DNA from: Chamaea fasciata
Lineage: Eukaryota; Chordata; Aves; Passeriformes; Sylviidae
Direction of reading: 5' to 3'
DNA length: 64,000 nt
Assembly: GCA_029207755.1 (NCBI GenBank)
Contig: JARCOQ010000006.1
Coordinates: 66,810,093 to 66,874,092, forward strand
Part shown: one piece after another, positions 1 to 12,070 of the stretch
How positions within the stretch are numbered: position 1 is the first letter of the stretch
Layout: the number at the start of each line of letters is the position of its first letter
Program-made: the position numbers and the translations under genes
The notes under the pieces: model-generated
Seen by the model: only the letters and a program-made list of their open reading frames with translations
Databases searched by the model: none
Told to the model about the DNA's origin: nothing

Positions 1-820
1 AATTCAAGCTGAAAAAACAATAGAAAGGGTTCCTACAGCTCACTGTGGACAAATGGATTTTTTTAGACTGAATTAATGCTCTGCTTTCCTATTCACTGTG
101 TCTGCAGCCTCCAGGAAAAAAATACAAAAGGGACGGAACTCCAAATTCTGCTATGATAACCCCAACATGATTCTTCTGCTTTCCTCCTGCCTTCCCTTTT
201 ATATTTTTGAAACATTTTTTCATTGTTATTGCTCTGATCTTCCTGCTCTTGGTTTGGATCCCACTCTGCAGTTCTTCCTTCTATTTCCTTTCCTGGCATT
301 TTCAATGAAAACACGCTCATTCCTCTGCTGCCACTTTGAGATCAGGAGAGCTGGATTGGGTTAGCCTACAGTTGCTCCTATGAGCACAGAATAAATTCCC
401 CCTTAGATGTTTCAGTCCTTAATTATGCTCCTACCTCCTGTTGCCATCTCCTAACAGGTATTCCTGGGTATGACAAAAAAACCTCCTACAATACCTGGTG
501 GTGGTGTAATGCAAAAAGACAACTCGTTCCTTGGCTGCTCTGTGGCTGGGTGAAGGTGTAGGTGCTGCCCATGTGTAATAAATGTGAGGTAGTTTGGATA
601 GATCAAATATACACCATCTGATTTTCCTCTCTGTGGCTGGCAAAGTGATTTAAGCCTTATGTAACACCTTGTTGCATTGAAACAGGAGCTAACACTTTGA
701 GATGGTGACAGATGATAACCTTTTACATGTAAAAGTATACTTTAAAAAAAAAACCCAAACCGTGTGTTTTTATCCCATTTCCCCCATGGGAAGAGTTTTC
801 TCTCAGTAAAAGCTTTTCTT

Positions 821-824
<4 letters not shown>
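1..824. other. Unique AT-rich noncoding DNA
   Basis: No repeat family, RNA gene or credible exon was recognised. The open frames here are short (under 90 codons), overlap on both strands and resemble no known protein. Confidence 0.6.

Positions 825-856
<32 letters not shown>
825..856. repeat. Poly-A tract (32 A)
   Basis: This is an uninterrupted run of 32 A. No canonical AATAAA lies just upstream and no retroposed gene body or target duplication was recognised, so it is annotated as a simple homopolymer. A decayed retrocopy tail remains possible. Confidence 0.9.
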
Positions 857-858
<2 letters not shown>

Positions 859-3330
859 TATTTGGAAAACGTTGGGTAAGTACTCATTTTTACTTTAGAA
901 ATACCTGGCCAGTGTAGGTGCTGATGATGCCCAGGAGTCAAGAAGTATGTGTTAATATCACAGAACTTGCAGGATCCTAGAAGTTACTTTTGTGAGTAGG
1001 AGAGGAGTTCAGATTTAGGAAGCAGACAGCCCTGTGTGGGCAGCACAGTAGGCACTTTGCTGAGATTCCTGATGGCATGGCAGCACCAAGGAATTCCCAT
1101 TTTTCCTTCCTAGGTGTGTCCAAATAAACTGTAGGGCTTCACTGGTAGGGATAGATTTATTCTTTCTTCTCATTCTTTGAAGCCAAGCTAACACAGACAG
1201 GCTGAATAGATTCCCAGGTTCACTAATGACCTCACAGGAGTTGAATAATGAAATCATATCTGCCTCTTTACTGAAGAGAGACAGACCAAGCTTACACAGT
1301 TCTAATTATTTTATTTCTTGAAGATAAATTGCAGCCTTGAAGGCGTCTTGCAATCAGTTATCAGGCAGAGCTCCATGGGCACCAACTTTCATTTTTCTTC
1401 AGTACAGTGATGTACTGCCAATATTTAACATGGGGCTCCCACTAAAATTTCCCTATTAATCTGTTCTATACCCCTGTGTCCCTGAGGCATACATTCTTGC
1501 AGGGAAAGAAAATAGTAATGAAGAAAATCTATTCATTTATTTTTACATTGCTGTTTAAACATTTTCTGAGAGTCACAGCCAAGGAGGAAAATAAAACCAC
1601 TTGGCAAACAAACCTCTATTATATGTACTTTTGCAGGAAATGTTTATACTTCACTTCATTCCTGTAAAAAAAAAAAAAGAAAAAAAAATAAGAAAAAAAA
1701 AGAAAACGGGGGAAAAAAAAGCTGGGGCACTTATAAAGTGGTGTTTTACTTTTGATATCAGACTTGGTAGCAGCAAAGATATGGAGTTACCTTCTGTGAA
1801 AAACTGGAGAACTCAGGAAAAGTACCCTTTAAAAAAGTCTGAAAAGCAACAAAACTGGCATTGTCAAGTAAGGCAAGTACAGCAACTAGCTGGGTGGAGG
1901 GGGAGAGATTCTTCAAGTGATCACCACCTGACTGTACTGAGCAATTCCAGCCATTCCAGTGGAGTGGAGGAACATAGAACTAAGAAACCATAACAGGCTC
2001 CAGACCAGACTGTATTTTTAAGTGGAAATAATTCTGCTCTTGATTTTGTACAAGGGCTGGTCAGTAGATAATATAGTTACAAGAGGATGAAAAGAAATAC
2101 CCTGATTTAACAAGTACCTTAGGGGTGCCACAGCTCCAGTGCTGTTAGAAAACTGTCCCAATATTCCTTTCAGTTTTGGCTGCAAAGCCTTAACAAAGCT
2201 CTCAAGGAACACCAGGGATTTGCCCCAATGATGTTCACTTTTTTCCTGTTTTTGAACCAAATCTCACTGTGTTTTCAAAATGGTTAATCTTTTACTTGTA
2301 TTTGCCTTAACAAGTGACCAGAGATATGTTTTTAGGTTTTAATAGATTGATTCCAAATGTGAAGCAATTGCTACTCTCTTTTTATTGTTGGTGTAGCCAT
2401 TAGAAGTGTTAATGCCCTTATATAGATTATACAGAAAAAAGAAAATTTAATTCTTTTGTAATTAAAAAAAAAAGAGATTTTTTTTTTCTTACTCTGGAGG
2501 GAAGAACTACTTATTTCACTTGAAAGTTCAGAGCGTGCATGAACTCCCTTGTTATTGTTCACGTCTTACTTGACTTTTTCAAAGAACTGAGGTGAAAAAT
2601 ATTGGGATGACATGACTACTCATCCCAATAATGAGCCCAGCTTCCCCACCCCAATAATTAACAAGTAGCCACCCGTTATTAAGCAGACCAAATATTTCAA
2701 TAAAAGATCCTGCTGAGTTTTGTCTGTTCTGAAACAGATTTCACTTGAAAATTGAAATAATGAGGTTCCCCCAAACTGATAAGCAGCCCAATCAAGCCCA
2801 CTGCACCGGGTTCATAAATCTTAAGCAGAATTTAATTACGAGCAGAATTTTCCTGACAGAGCCAATAATGGGGCCTTTTCCTCTCGCCTGCTCACTAGTT
2901 GTGGTTCCCATGATTCCAGTAAATCTCTGTAGACCTGCCTGCAAGGAAAACAGTTTGAAGTTTAGGCATCACTTTAAAAGGGAATTTGTGGGACCTGTAA
3001 AAACAATGCCCCGATGATGATGGCTGTTGAACACTGGGGACAGACTGCTGAAAACAAAACACCCAAGCAAGTAATTAGCAAGAACAAATCGCTTCCAATT
3101 AGGCATCTCAACACCAATTTTATGTGGTCTCAGAGGGCCATTCCCTTTGAAAGAAGAAGATCACCTCTAAAAATATTCCCTTCCACTTACCTAGAGGAAA
3201 ATTTCAGCAAGTGGGAGGACGTAGGAAGAGCAGACTATGGTAAGGTGGGACCACATGCAGCTTCTGCAGTGGGCAATGTACCTCTCCAGGGGCAATGGGA
3301 CCATTCACAAACCCTTTGAACACATGTATT
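857..3330. other. Noncoding stretch with A-rich block and a TAAT-rich segment
   Basis: No gene was found. The stretch contains an A-rich low-complexity block at about 1666-1720. The segment at about 2590-3010 has many TAAT/ATTA cores and a few retained CpGs (for example CACCCGTTA and TTAATTACGAGC). That composition fits a conserved noncoding element, but this cannot be tested without alignment. Confidence 0.45.
1666..1720. repeat. A-rich low-complexity tract
   Basis: This is an almost pure purine tract of A runs broken by single G, T or C bases. The lysine-rich open frame across it is an artefact of the AAA codons. Confidence 0.9.
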
Positions 3331-3460
3331 GTTCAAAAACCATGCAGATGTGACCCCTGGGCACGTGGTTTAGTGCATAGTGCACATAATGCTGGGTTTA
3401 TAGCTTGGACTTGACAGTCTCAGAGGTCTTTTCCAACCTTAACTATTCCATGATTCTGTG
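3331..3460 (+). mobile_element. CR1 LINE, 3'-end fragment
   Basis: This is the 3' untranslated tail of a CR1 retrotransposon in plus orientation. The signature phrases appear in the usual order: GGCACGTGGTTTAGTG, then GCTGGGTTTATAGCTTGGAC, then GAGGTCTTTTCCAACCTTAA. The copy ends with CCATGATTCTGTG, a variant of the CR1 terminal octamer. It is heavily 5'-truncated, which is normal for CR1, and carries no coding sequence. Substitutions relative to the usual bird CR1 tail suggest an old copy. Confidence 0.9.
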
Positions 3461-6400
3461 TTCTCTTGATCCCATCTGGGGAAGCTAAGAGTAAGATTTA
3501 CTGTGTGAGAGAAAAAGTCATGCTGAAATAAATGGGATTAGCCAGTATTTCTTCTTAGCAAAATCGTAACTCTGACTGAGTTGGCACTTCCGTATGACTA
3601 CTCAAACACAGCAGTGAATTGGCTTTAAAATTTTTGGACTGGAGGGACTGGTAACTGAAGCACTTTTTGGATCAGAGAAGAGTCAGAACTCTAGAAATTC
3701 AAGTCAGTTAGCCACTCAATGCTGAGGTCTTTGCCTCTGTGTTCTCTGTTAAGTAGGAAAAAATGCTGGGTGTTGCTGAAATAAAGGTGTGTAACTGAAA
3801 AATTCTACACATGCTATCATAGCCAAACCATTAAGTAGTTCCATTCTCTTCAAAGGGAAAAGAAACCCTAAAAGATAAGTTCTTCTAAAAGAATTCAGAC
3901 CTAACAAACGCTTCAAATACAGTTTACAGTGAGATACAGCAGAGGTTTTGCTCCTTTCTGTACTGTCACCATGGTTTTAGAGCTACCAGAGTCAGGGAAA
4001 CAAAGCTCAATGAAAGCAGTAGAAATACAGCTAAAGATATCTGAAGATATCTTTTGTGAGTTTTACTGCGTATTAGGTTGAAGACCTAAGATTTATGTAT
4101 ACCTCTTACAAAAAAAGAAAAAAAACCAAAAAACCCCCAAAACAAACCAAAACCAGGCACATTCCATCTTAGCAGACAATGTATTAGATTTTAGCTGATT
4201 TATTGTTGTGCTGTGTGGATTTGAGGGAAATCACTGCACTGTGGTGTTTCACAGATTACGCAGGGTACAAGCCAAAATATTTGTTATGAGAGCAACCGTT
4301 TGCTAAATTTGCAAATCTTTATGGGCCTTTTGTTGGCAAAAAAAAGCAAATCAGTCCTACTGGAAGCATTCCTGCTATACATCAAGGGGCTGGAACACAA
4401 AGGTGCACACTCTCAGTGATGAGCCTTGCACCACAGACCTTCAGCACTCAAAGCTGTTGCATGTCTGACACATACCAAACTCATTTAGGGAACTTATGTT
4501 TTACTGGGTGGGATTCCAGTGAGCTCAAATGAGCCGTGAAAAAAAAAAAGGCAAACATTATGGAAAGGCTTCCAGTTTCTCTAGGAATGTAAATTGTTTA
4601 CATCTTCCCTTTCAGATCTCCTGACTAACCTATTTGTTTAATGACCAAGCCCCAAATTTCAGCCTCTGTTTGTAGTCTCAGAATATTTCAGGCTCTTTCT
4701 TCCTGAAATTATTAGGTCTCTTGTCAGTAATTTGAGTGTGAACAAGAACAGTGAGGGTGCTGGAAAGAACTTCTTCATGTCATGTGTGTGCTTGGTCTCC
4801 ACTCTGTGAATTTAACAAGGCATTTGAGTTTCCACAAACCATTTCTAAGTTCTTACTGAATATGAGGGAAAAGTTATTTCATGTGTCCCTTTCAGACTTT
4901 CAAAATGTCCCTCAAGTGCTTACCAAGGTGTGGAATGTGCTTGTGCAACCTTCCCACCTTTCATTTTCATTTTGAGAGGAATTCAAATTCCTAGACCTCC
5001 CCCCACCCAAATCTCTTCAAGATTTTCGTATAGAATAAACATGAAGTATAGAAAACAGGGTTTCTCTGTAATGGTTCTTGACAGTTGGCTAAAGGGGAGG
5101 CATATGTTTAATACATCCACTCACACACCTTTCATCTCCAGTGAGCCAAAAAGAAATTTTTCTAGCAACACCGAACCTTGTTAAGATTTCTCCAGACCTT
5201 TTGTGGATGACATAATTAAAAGAAAAATACATTGGAGTTCACTGAGTGTCCTCTCAGCAGTGGGAGAGTCCTGCTGTCTGTGATTTCTGTGGTGGCTGCG
5301 AATCTGCAGGAATATCTTTGTGCTTCCGGAAGACTAAATCTGCCTTTGGTTTGAGGACTGTACTCAAACCTGAAGCTCTCTGACCTTTGGTGAAAGATGA
5401 ACAAGTAAAGAAGTGGAACAGAGCATGAAGGACCCTGCTTTTGAAAAGAGGGTTGTTTTGGACATAAGAAGAGAATATACACAGTAAAACTCTCCCAACT
5501 TCATATTTAAATCCCCCCTTATGCATAGGAATGAAAGCATTAAACGTGCAATGTTTAATATAAAAATTGTCTGCAAAAAAATGCCCAGATTCACTGGTGA
5601 TTGCCATGTTAGACCACAATCCAGAACGTGAAGCAGCAGGATCATATTCAAGTACTCCAGAATGACATCTCTGGCTTTGCCTTCCCCAGAAAGAAGCCAC
5701 CAGTGCTCCCCTCAGTCACACTTCCTGGCCAGGCTGGTGTTTGCACACACATGCCCTGCTGCCCCTCTGAGCATAATGGCAAAAGACAGACTGAGCTGGG
5801 CAATGCCATCAGATAATTCAGCTGTGTTCATTATTTTGATGTAGTGTTCCAAGTTGTGAAAAGCTCATGACCGGTCGCTACATCAGAAAGAAATTTATGA
5901 AGTCAAATGAATTTCAGCACCTGAGCCAAGAAATCAAAATATTAAAACTCTGCTCTAAGCAAACCTTTTTTTCTTTTTCTCCAAGGTATTTTAGCGTAGC
6001 TGTAAGTATTGCAGAAATAACTGGAAAGGACATCAAATAAAACTGGTATGTCATTTTCCAGTTTCTTCTAGTTTTTACTGCACAATTAAAAAAATTCCTC
6101 TGTCACTTGCCCCATTACATTTGTGTGATATCAGAGCCACTTTAAATCATATCTAACACCTGAATTTCCCATAAAGTATAACACTTATATATAAGCAAAG
6201 GATTTCCTCATCTTTATTAAATTCTGGCCAGCTAGCCATGTTTTCTTCCAGGATGAAAACGTTTAATCTGTCACAGAGTCATCCAGTTGCATTATGAATG
6301 TTTTCTTAAATGGCAGTTCTGTCTTTTTCTTGCTGCTTTGCAAACCACAAATATTTGTAATATGTTACAGAAGCTTTATTTTTTTATTCAGCTTCTGCTA

Positions 6401-7475
6401 CAGTATTTAACTTTGCCATTTTCTTTTCAAACATTGCTCCATCACCAGCAGGTATTGGTGTGTAAAGTCTCACTGCCATCTGGGCATAATTGAGAACATA
6501 GATAAAGAATAGACAATCTGGTTAAACCAGGCTAAATTCTCTGAAGATTGCAGAAAACAGTGGTGCAGTACATGGCACGAGTGGACATCAGTCTCAGAAG
6601 AGAAGCTCCCCAGGATGTGGTGCATCACTAAACACGAGGGAATCAGAGACTCCAATGGCAGGGAAAAGCTTTTCCTACACTTCCCTGACCCTTGAGGAAA
6701 TGAAGGAAGACTCTGAGATATTCACAGCGCTGCTTGAGTTCACCTTAAAAAGCAAACTCCTCAGGAACTGAGCCTGGAAATCAACACCCTCCTTCACAGG
6801 AGCTTTCCCAGAGCACAGAAAAGTGGTAATAAATTAAAGATGTAACATTGTTTTAAAAGAGAGAGGGAGTTTTAGCTGACAAAGCACAGCATTTTGACCA
6901 TAAGCTTTGCCTACAGTCACTTGGCACGTCACTTGAGTGGGGCAACACAACATTTAGTCAATAAAAAAAAGCAAGGAGAGAGAGCTGCAACCACAATTCT
7001 CCGTGCCTGGATGATGAAAATTATTTATATATTGTTCTGCGGAACCTGACATCCTCAGCCTGCAAAGAGAATGCTTAACTGACTGGATTTGTTGAAAAAG
7101 TGTAGTGTTAGTAGAGCATTACACAAATATGAAGTAGCTCTCCTAAACTTAGTATATCTTGAAAGAGAGTAGAAACTGAGGATTGCCAATTCCCAGCAGA
7201 ACTGCAAACCGTTTCTCACTTCAGCTGATGAAGTTCAGTTCCATTCCTTACTGCTTCAACCCAGCAGGAAAGAAATGTAATTTCAGACAATAGGGATGAA
7301 TTCACAGTTGAGGAAAATAAGTATGCTGCATCATGGATGCTCTGCTCTGCCTTTCCAAGTATCCACTAAGATTTGTAGTTCCAAATACAGTAGAACAAAT
7401 AAAGAGCCCTTCTTGCTTTTTGCCTTCTGAACAGTGGAAGGTCTGTTCCTGTGTCACAGTCAACAGGGGAAGGTT

Positions 7476-8066
7476 TTAGGTTATTTTGTTTGTGGGGTTT
7501 TGGGTTTTTTTGTGGGACAAAAACTGCATTCCAGAAAGAGTTATCTTTCTGAAATGAGTTTTAGAAACAGTTATCATCTCTGTCTGTTGCGGAAGGATCC
7601 AAAAGATGAAATAAAACTTCCATGAGGTGCCTCCGAGGTGAGCGAGAACACATTTTTTTAATTGTTCTTGGCAAATTGCCTCTTCCAACCTGACTTTCTG
7701 TTTCAAGCATGGGAACTGCAGACTCTTCCTGAGCCGCAGGCCCTCACAGCAAGAGTGCTCCTTGCAGCTCTCTGGAAAGATGCAGCCCATATAACTGAGA
7801 GGAAAAGGTCGTGCATGATCAGACAGGCATTTCACAGGACATTTACAGAGCATGTTGGAAGCAACCCCACAGAGGGAACCCCATTCCCATTGTGCAGGTG
7901 TAATCCTTCTCATTTTCCCTCCTCCTCTGATTATAACTTTACTGCCCTGTATCCTTTCTCGAACCCCAAGCCCGTCTTCACTAGTAAAACCACTTCTCTG
8001 ATTCCCAGCAAGCTCTATCATTACCAAATCAATCTTCCTAATCCAAAATAATTTTCCCAAGCTCAT
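7476..8066 (-). other. Unrecognised 196-codon open frame, probably not a gene
   Basis: This is the longest open frame in the window. It begins at a true ATG (complement of 8064-8066) with A at -3. The translation has no domain, signal peptide, membrane segment or repeat that I recognise, and it is rich in residues typical of random AT-rich sequence. A 129-codon open frame lies antisense to it at 7662-8051, so stop codons are locally rare on both strands. In 64 kb searched in six frames, one frame of this length is only mildly unusual. Alternatives are a decayed retrocopy, part of a noncoding RNA, or chance. Chance is the default reading. Confidence 0.15.
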
Positions 8067-11000
8067 TTTGTGTATCCACAGAATGCTTCCTGGTCTCTGC
8101 AGCGAGCTGATTTAAAGAGCACAGAAAAGAGGCATTTTTACTGAGAAAATTTACTCCCTACTTCAAAACCTGAGAAATTTGTTGCCTGAGCTTAACCAGT
8201 GTCCCTTCCACCAGTCACACAGAGATAGGTTAGTTTAACCATCCCCAACACTCACTCTGACTTTCTCAGTCAAGAGTATTTGATTTTGTCACAGCTGATC
8301 ATGAGGAGGCCTTTGGTGTTTAGTATCTTAGCCTTTGGACTTTTCTAGGTCACCTCAGTGTTATTAGCAATTCTGAAGCAATCTATCATCCCATACGTTT
8401 TTAGGCAATTTTCTTTGCAGTGTTTCTTAATTTGCTTTATTTGCGCCTCTGGTACCTTTATTTCAACTTCTGGACAATGACTTGTGCCACTGTAACTTAT
8501 ATGAGCATTAGAACTCACCCCTAAATAAAATAAAAATAGAAACATTCCAAGAAAGTAATGCTGTACATGCCATCTCCTTATTTTAAAAAAGGTATTACAA
8601 GAAATATTTATTCTTCAAATGGGATTTTTGAAGTCTTAAGAGCACATGAGAAGTCCAGTGTTCTTAACTGCAGGAAGACTAACTTCAGTTTTATCTCTCC
8701 ATTCTTTCTGAAAAAAATTAGGTTGCTATTTAATTTTAAAGCCTGGGATGCTGCCAAGCATTGGTGCCCATTCATTTTGCTGAACTTCCTTTTATGCAGT
8801 GTATTCTTTCAGTGGCGACTATGTCAACAGATTTCTGTTGTCCTCATTTTATCCTGCAGAACAGGAAATATTTTTTTTCTCTTTTGTATCACATTCCGAA
8901 GTTTTCAGCATTTTCAAGAACAGCTTCAATATTCAATGTGCTGAACCAGTAACAAAGGAGAGATTTTAACATATTAAATACTGCAGGTAGGGTACAGGAA
9001 GATAAAGAGGCTATCAGAGTTTGCAGTGCTTTCTGGACTAAGAGTAATGACTGCAACTATAAAAGATAAATTGGGTTCTGTCATAAATAGCCTTGAAATC
9101 TGGGGCCGTACACAACTGGTCAAAAGTAATTTCAGGGGGCTGGTGGTTTAAATGCATTAACAGAATTTTAAACGCTGGTTATTTTCTTTATAATATTTAC
9201 TGTTCAGTACAGCTAATGCAAAACACTGCTAGAGTCAGAGTGGGGGGATTTGGCAGCCAGAGAAACTTGGAGAGTCTAGCAATTACAGCTTAGGAATGTG
9301 CCATGCACACAAAAAGAAAAAATGCTGTCCTGTATACACATTTAGGAGCATGAACCCAATCAAGAATTACTATTCCATCACCCCCATCTACTCTGAGTCA
9401 GTGCGTTAGTTTTCTAGAGACAGCAGCACTTATTGGATAAGTTGGATAGTCTGATAACATTTCTAGCTGATAACCAATATGAAACCGAACTCTATTCTCT
9501 AAATTTCCCAGATGAACTTATTTTCCATACACCCACCTCTGCCATTCACACAGACTTCATTTTCCGTGTCAGTTGAAGACCATCCCTGTGCAGAATTTGC
9601 TTGAGTATCAGTACAGGTAATATTTCAGCAAAGTTTTAGGAATTTCCAAGCCAAGTCATGCTTGGCTAGCAAGGCTTGGGCACAAGGTACTTCTGGTATT
9701 TAGCAGCTTTGTAAGAAGTGCACAAAAGAAGAAGGTGAAAAATGAGAAGAAACCCACATATTTTACCTATCATTTGATGGGTATAAGATCTGAATGTCTG
9801 TCACAGTTTCTTGAGGCCGCAGTCTGTTTCAGGAACAGATCCTTCACAAGGCAAATAACAACATGAATAAAATCCAAAAAGTCATTTTCCCAGCAGGGAG
9901 TGGAAGAACGCAATCCAGGAAAGATATTGCCTGTTGATTGATGGCAATGACAGTGATGGTGAAAGCCCTGGATATTTGTACCAGCCCAGAAAAGCATATG
10001 GCACTCATAGTGCATTTTGAAAAGAAAACAAAAGAGAAATAAATCCAGCTAGCAGTCTTGTGAAGACATGGCCATTTGAAGGATTACCTGTTTGCTATGA
10101 ACTTCATGAGCTCAGTGAAACTCACAGATAGGTTTCGGGAGTAGGCTCTGCTGCTCTGTCCCACATGTCATCACATCAGTGACGAGAATTTGTTCACTGG
10201 AAATTCTGTGGAAGCACCAAAAAAGACATGAGCAATTCAGGATGACCAAGGACAGTGGTGACAGCTGGGCTGGAGACACCTGGAGAGATCATGACTCCCA
10301 AAGGTCTTGAGCTTTAACCTCAAACCTTTTCCTATTTTGTACACCTATTCCATCTAGCTGGATGCAAGCACAGCTTGGAGCTGCACAGCCATCATTTTGG
10401 GAATTTTATATGCAGAAGTGGAGAAGCCAAAAAGAGGGAAAAGAGCCTAAAAGGCATTTTAACATTTCCCAGCATCACACTCTTGAAAGAAAATGTCCGA
10501 GTCAATAAAATACATAGATAACCCATGGAAGACAAATAGTTTCCCTCTGGAAACTATTCCCTACCCCTTCATAGGCAAGATCATTCATCTGTGAAAATGC
10601 ACTAAGAAAAAAAACCTAAGATACAAAATCTCAACTGGATTACATTAGGTGAGAGCATAATTTGCCAGCTGGTAACTGCATGTATGACTTGAAGGTCGGT
10701 TTCTCATTTGGGAAGTCAGGGCTGCAGAGAATCCATATATTTATTCAGTGTAGACCTCTTCCCTTTACATGAGCTGCAAGACAGACAGCTCAAAGCCAGT
10801 GCCCTTCCACCAAAGAAGAAAAAAGAAAAAAAAAATCTTCTATGAAGTGACACTGAGAACACAGTCTCTTTTGGATATCATATACCATTCATGGTTCCTG
10901 TGCTTTACCCTTGGAAATGCTCTCACAGAAAAATCACTGACCCTTGAGTGACTGCATGGTCCTGCAATGTTAAACTCATTCTGTGTCACAGACAAAACCC

Positions 11001-11689
11001 ACACTGATAAGGGGAAGAGCGTTAATATGTGGAACACTTTGTCTAAGTAGCCTGAAAAGTTTCTTTTCCCCTTTCTCAGGCACAGCTTTGTCCCCAGTGA
11101 GTAAGTGCTGATGATTCAATGTATTCTGCATGGTAACTTTGCCACACTCAGAGTTGTAAGCAGTGGTAAGAAACACAAGATCAATTTTAATTCTTCCTGG
11201 AAATGCACACTTCACACATTCGTTGATTGAAGAATCATAAAGTCTTGCAAGGAAAAAAAAATACCAAAACCGAACTTCTCCTGGTCTTTTGCTGTTTTAT
11301 TTTAAATTGTGTTCAGAAAGCCATCCTTTATTTCAAGTTTCAGCTGTGTCTTGAGCATTGTGGCCAAGTTTTGTGCCCATGAAGTGGAGCATGGACCATG
11401 CCTTTTACTACAGGACGGAAGGTCTGTTGTATAACTGAATAAATAAGTTGAGTCTTCTCAGGGAAAATGGTGGATGAGCCTATTCTTGCTGCTCATAAAG
11501 TAAGCACAACACACTGATCTATCTGTGAACAGCTGATTTGGCTGAGAAGGGGAGAGAGGATCAAGAAATGTTTTAGATCACACTTTCAGGCGCTTTGAAA
11601 AGGTAACAGGAGGCTTTATTCACTCAGAGAAATCTGTGGTTATTCGGGTAACTGAAAGCATTTAAGGCAGGAATGCCACACAAAAGAGA

Positions 11690-12070
11690 AACATTAATTA
11701 GGCCGATCATAGCACTGTAGATCTATTTTAACAAAGCCCAAACACATTTATACATTGCTGTTCCTTTGAAGCATTTGAAGGCACCATTTCTTTCTTCCTT
11801 ATCAGTGTAATTGACATCTTCATTCAACCCCAGCCAGCTGTTGTGCGAATTTTTAATCATTTGATTTCTTTCGGGGAACGGCTTAGTCTTTTGAACTCTA
11901 GGAATAATTATTATTGCAAAGCAGTTCTCCCTTTCCAAAGGGACTGCTTTGGGGTCACCACAGCTTCCAGGCTCTCTGGGCAGGAGAACAATGAGGCTTT
12001 GTTGGTGCTGGAACGCTGTCCCTTCCAAGGGGGCTGACGCTCTTTCTTTCTGCGCTCGCCTCTGCATGTT
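11690..12070. other. Candidate conserved noncoding element
   Basis: The segment keeps about nine CpG dinucleotides (for example TTCGGGGAACGGC and TGCGCTCGCC). It also has homeodomain-type cores (TGTAATTGAC, AATAATTATTATTG). The surrounding DNA is CpG-poor. Such composition is common in conserved vertebrate enhancers, but the call rests on composition alone. Confidence 0.25.

Noticed and set aside
760..856. Processed pseudogene ending in the 32-base A tract
   Set aside because: No AATAAA close to the tract, no recognisable gene upstream and no flanking target duplication found by eye.
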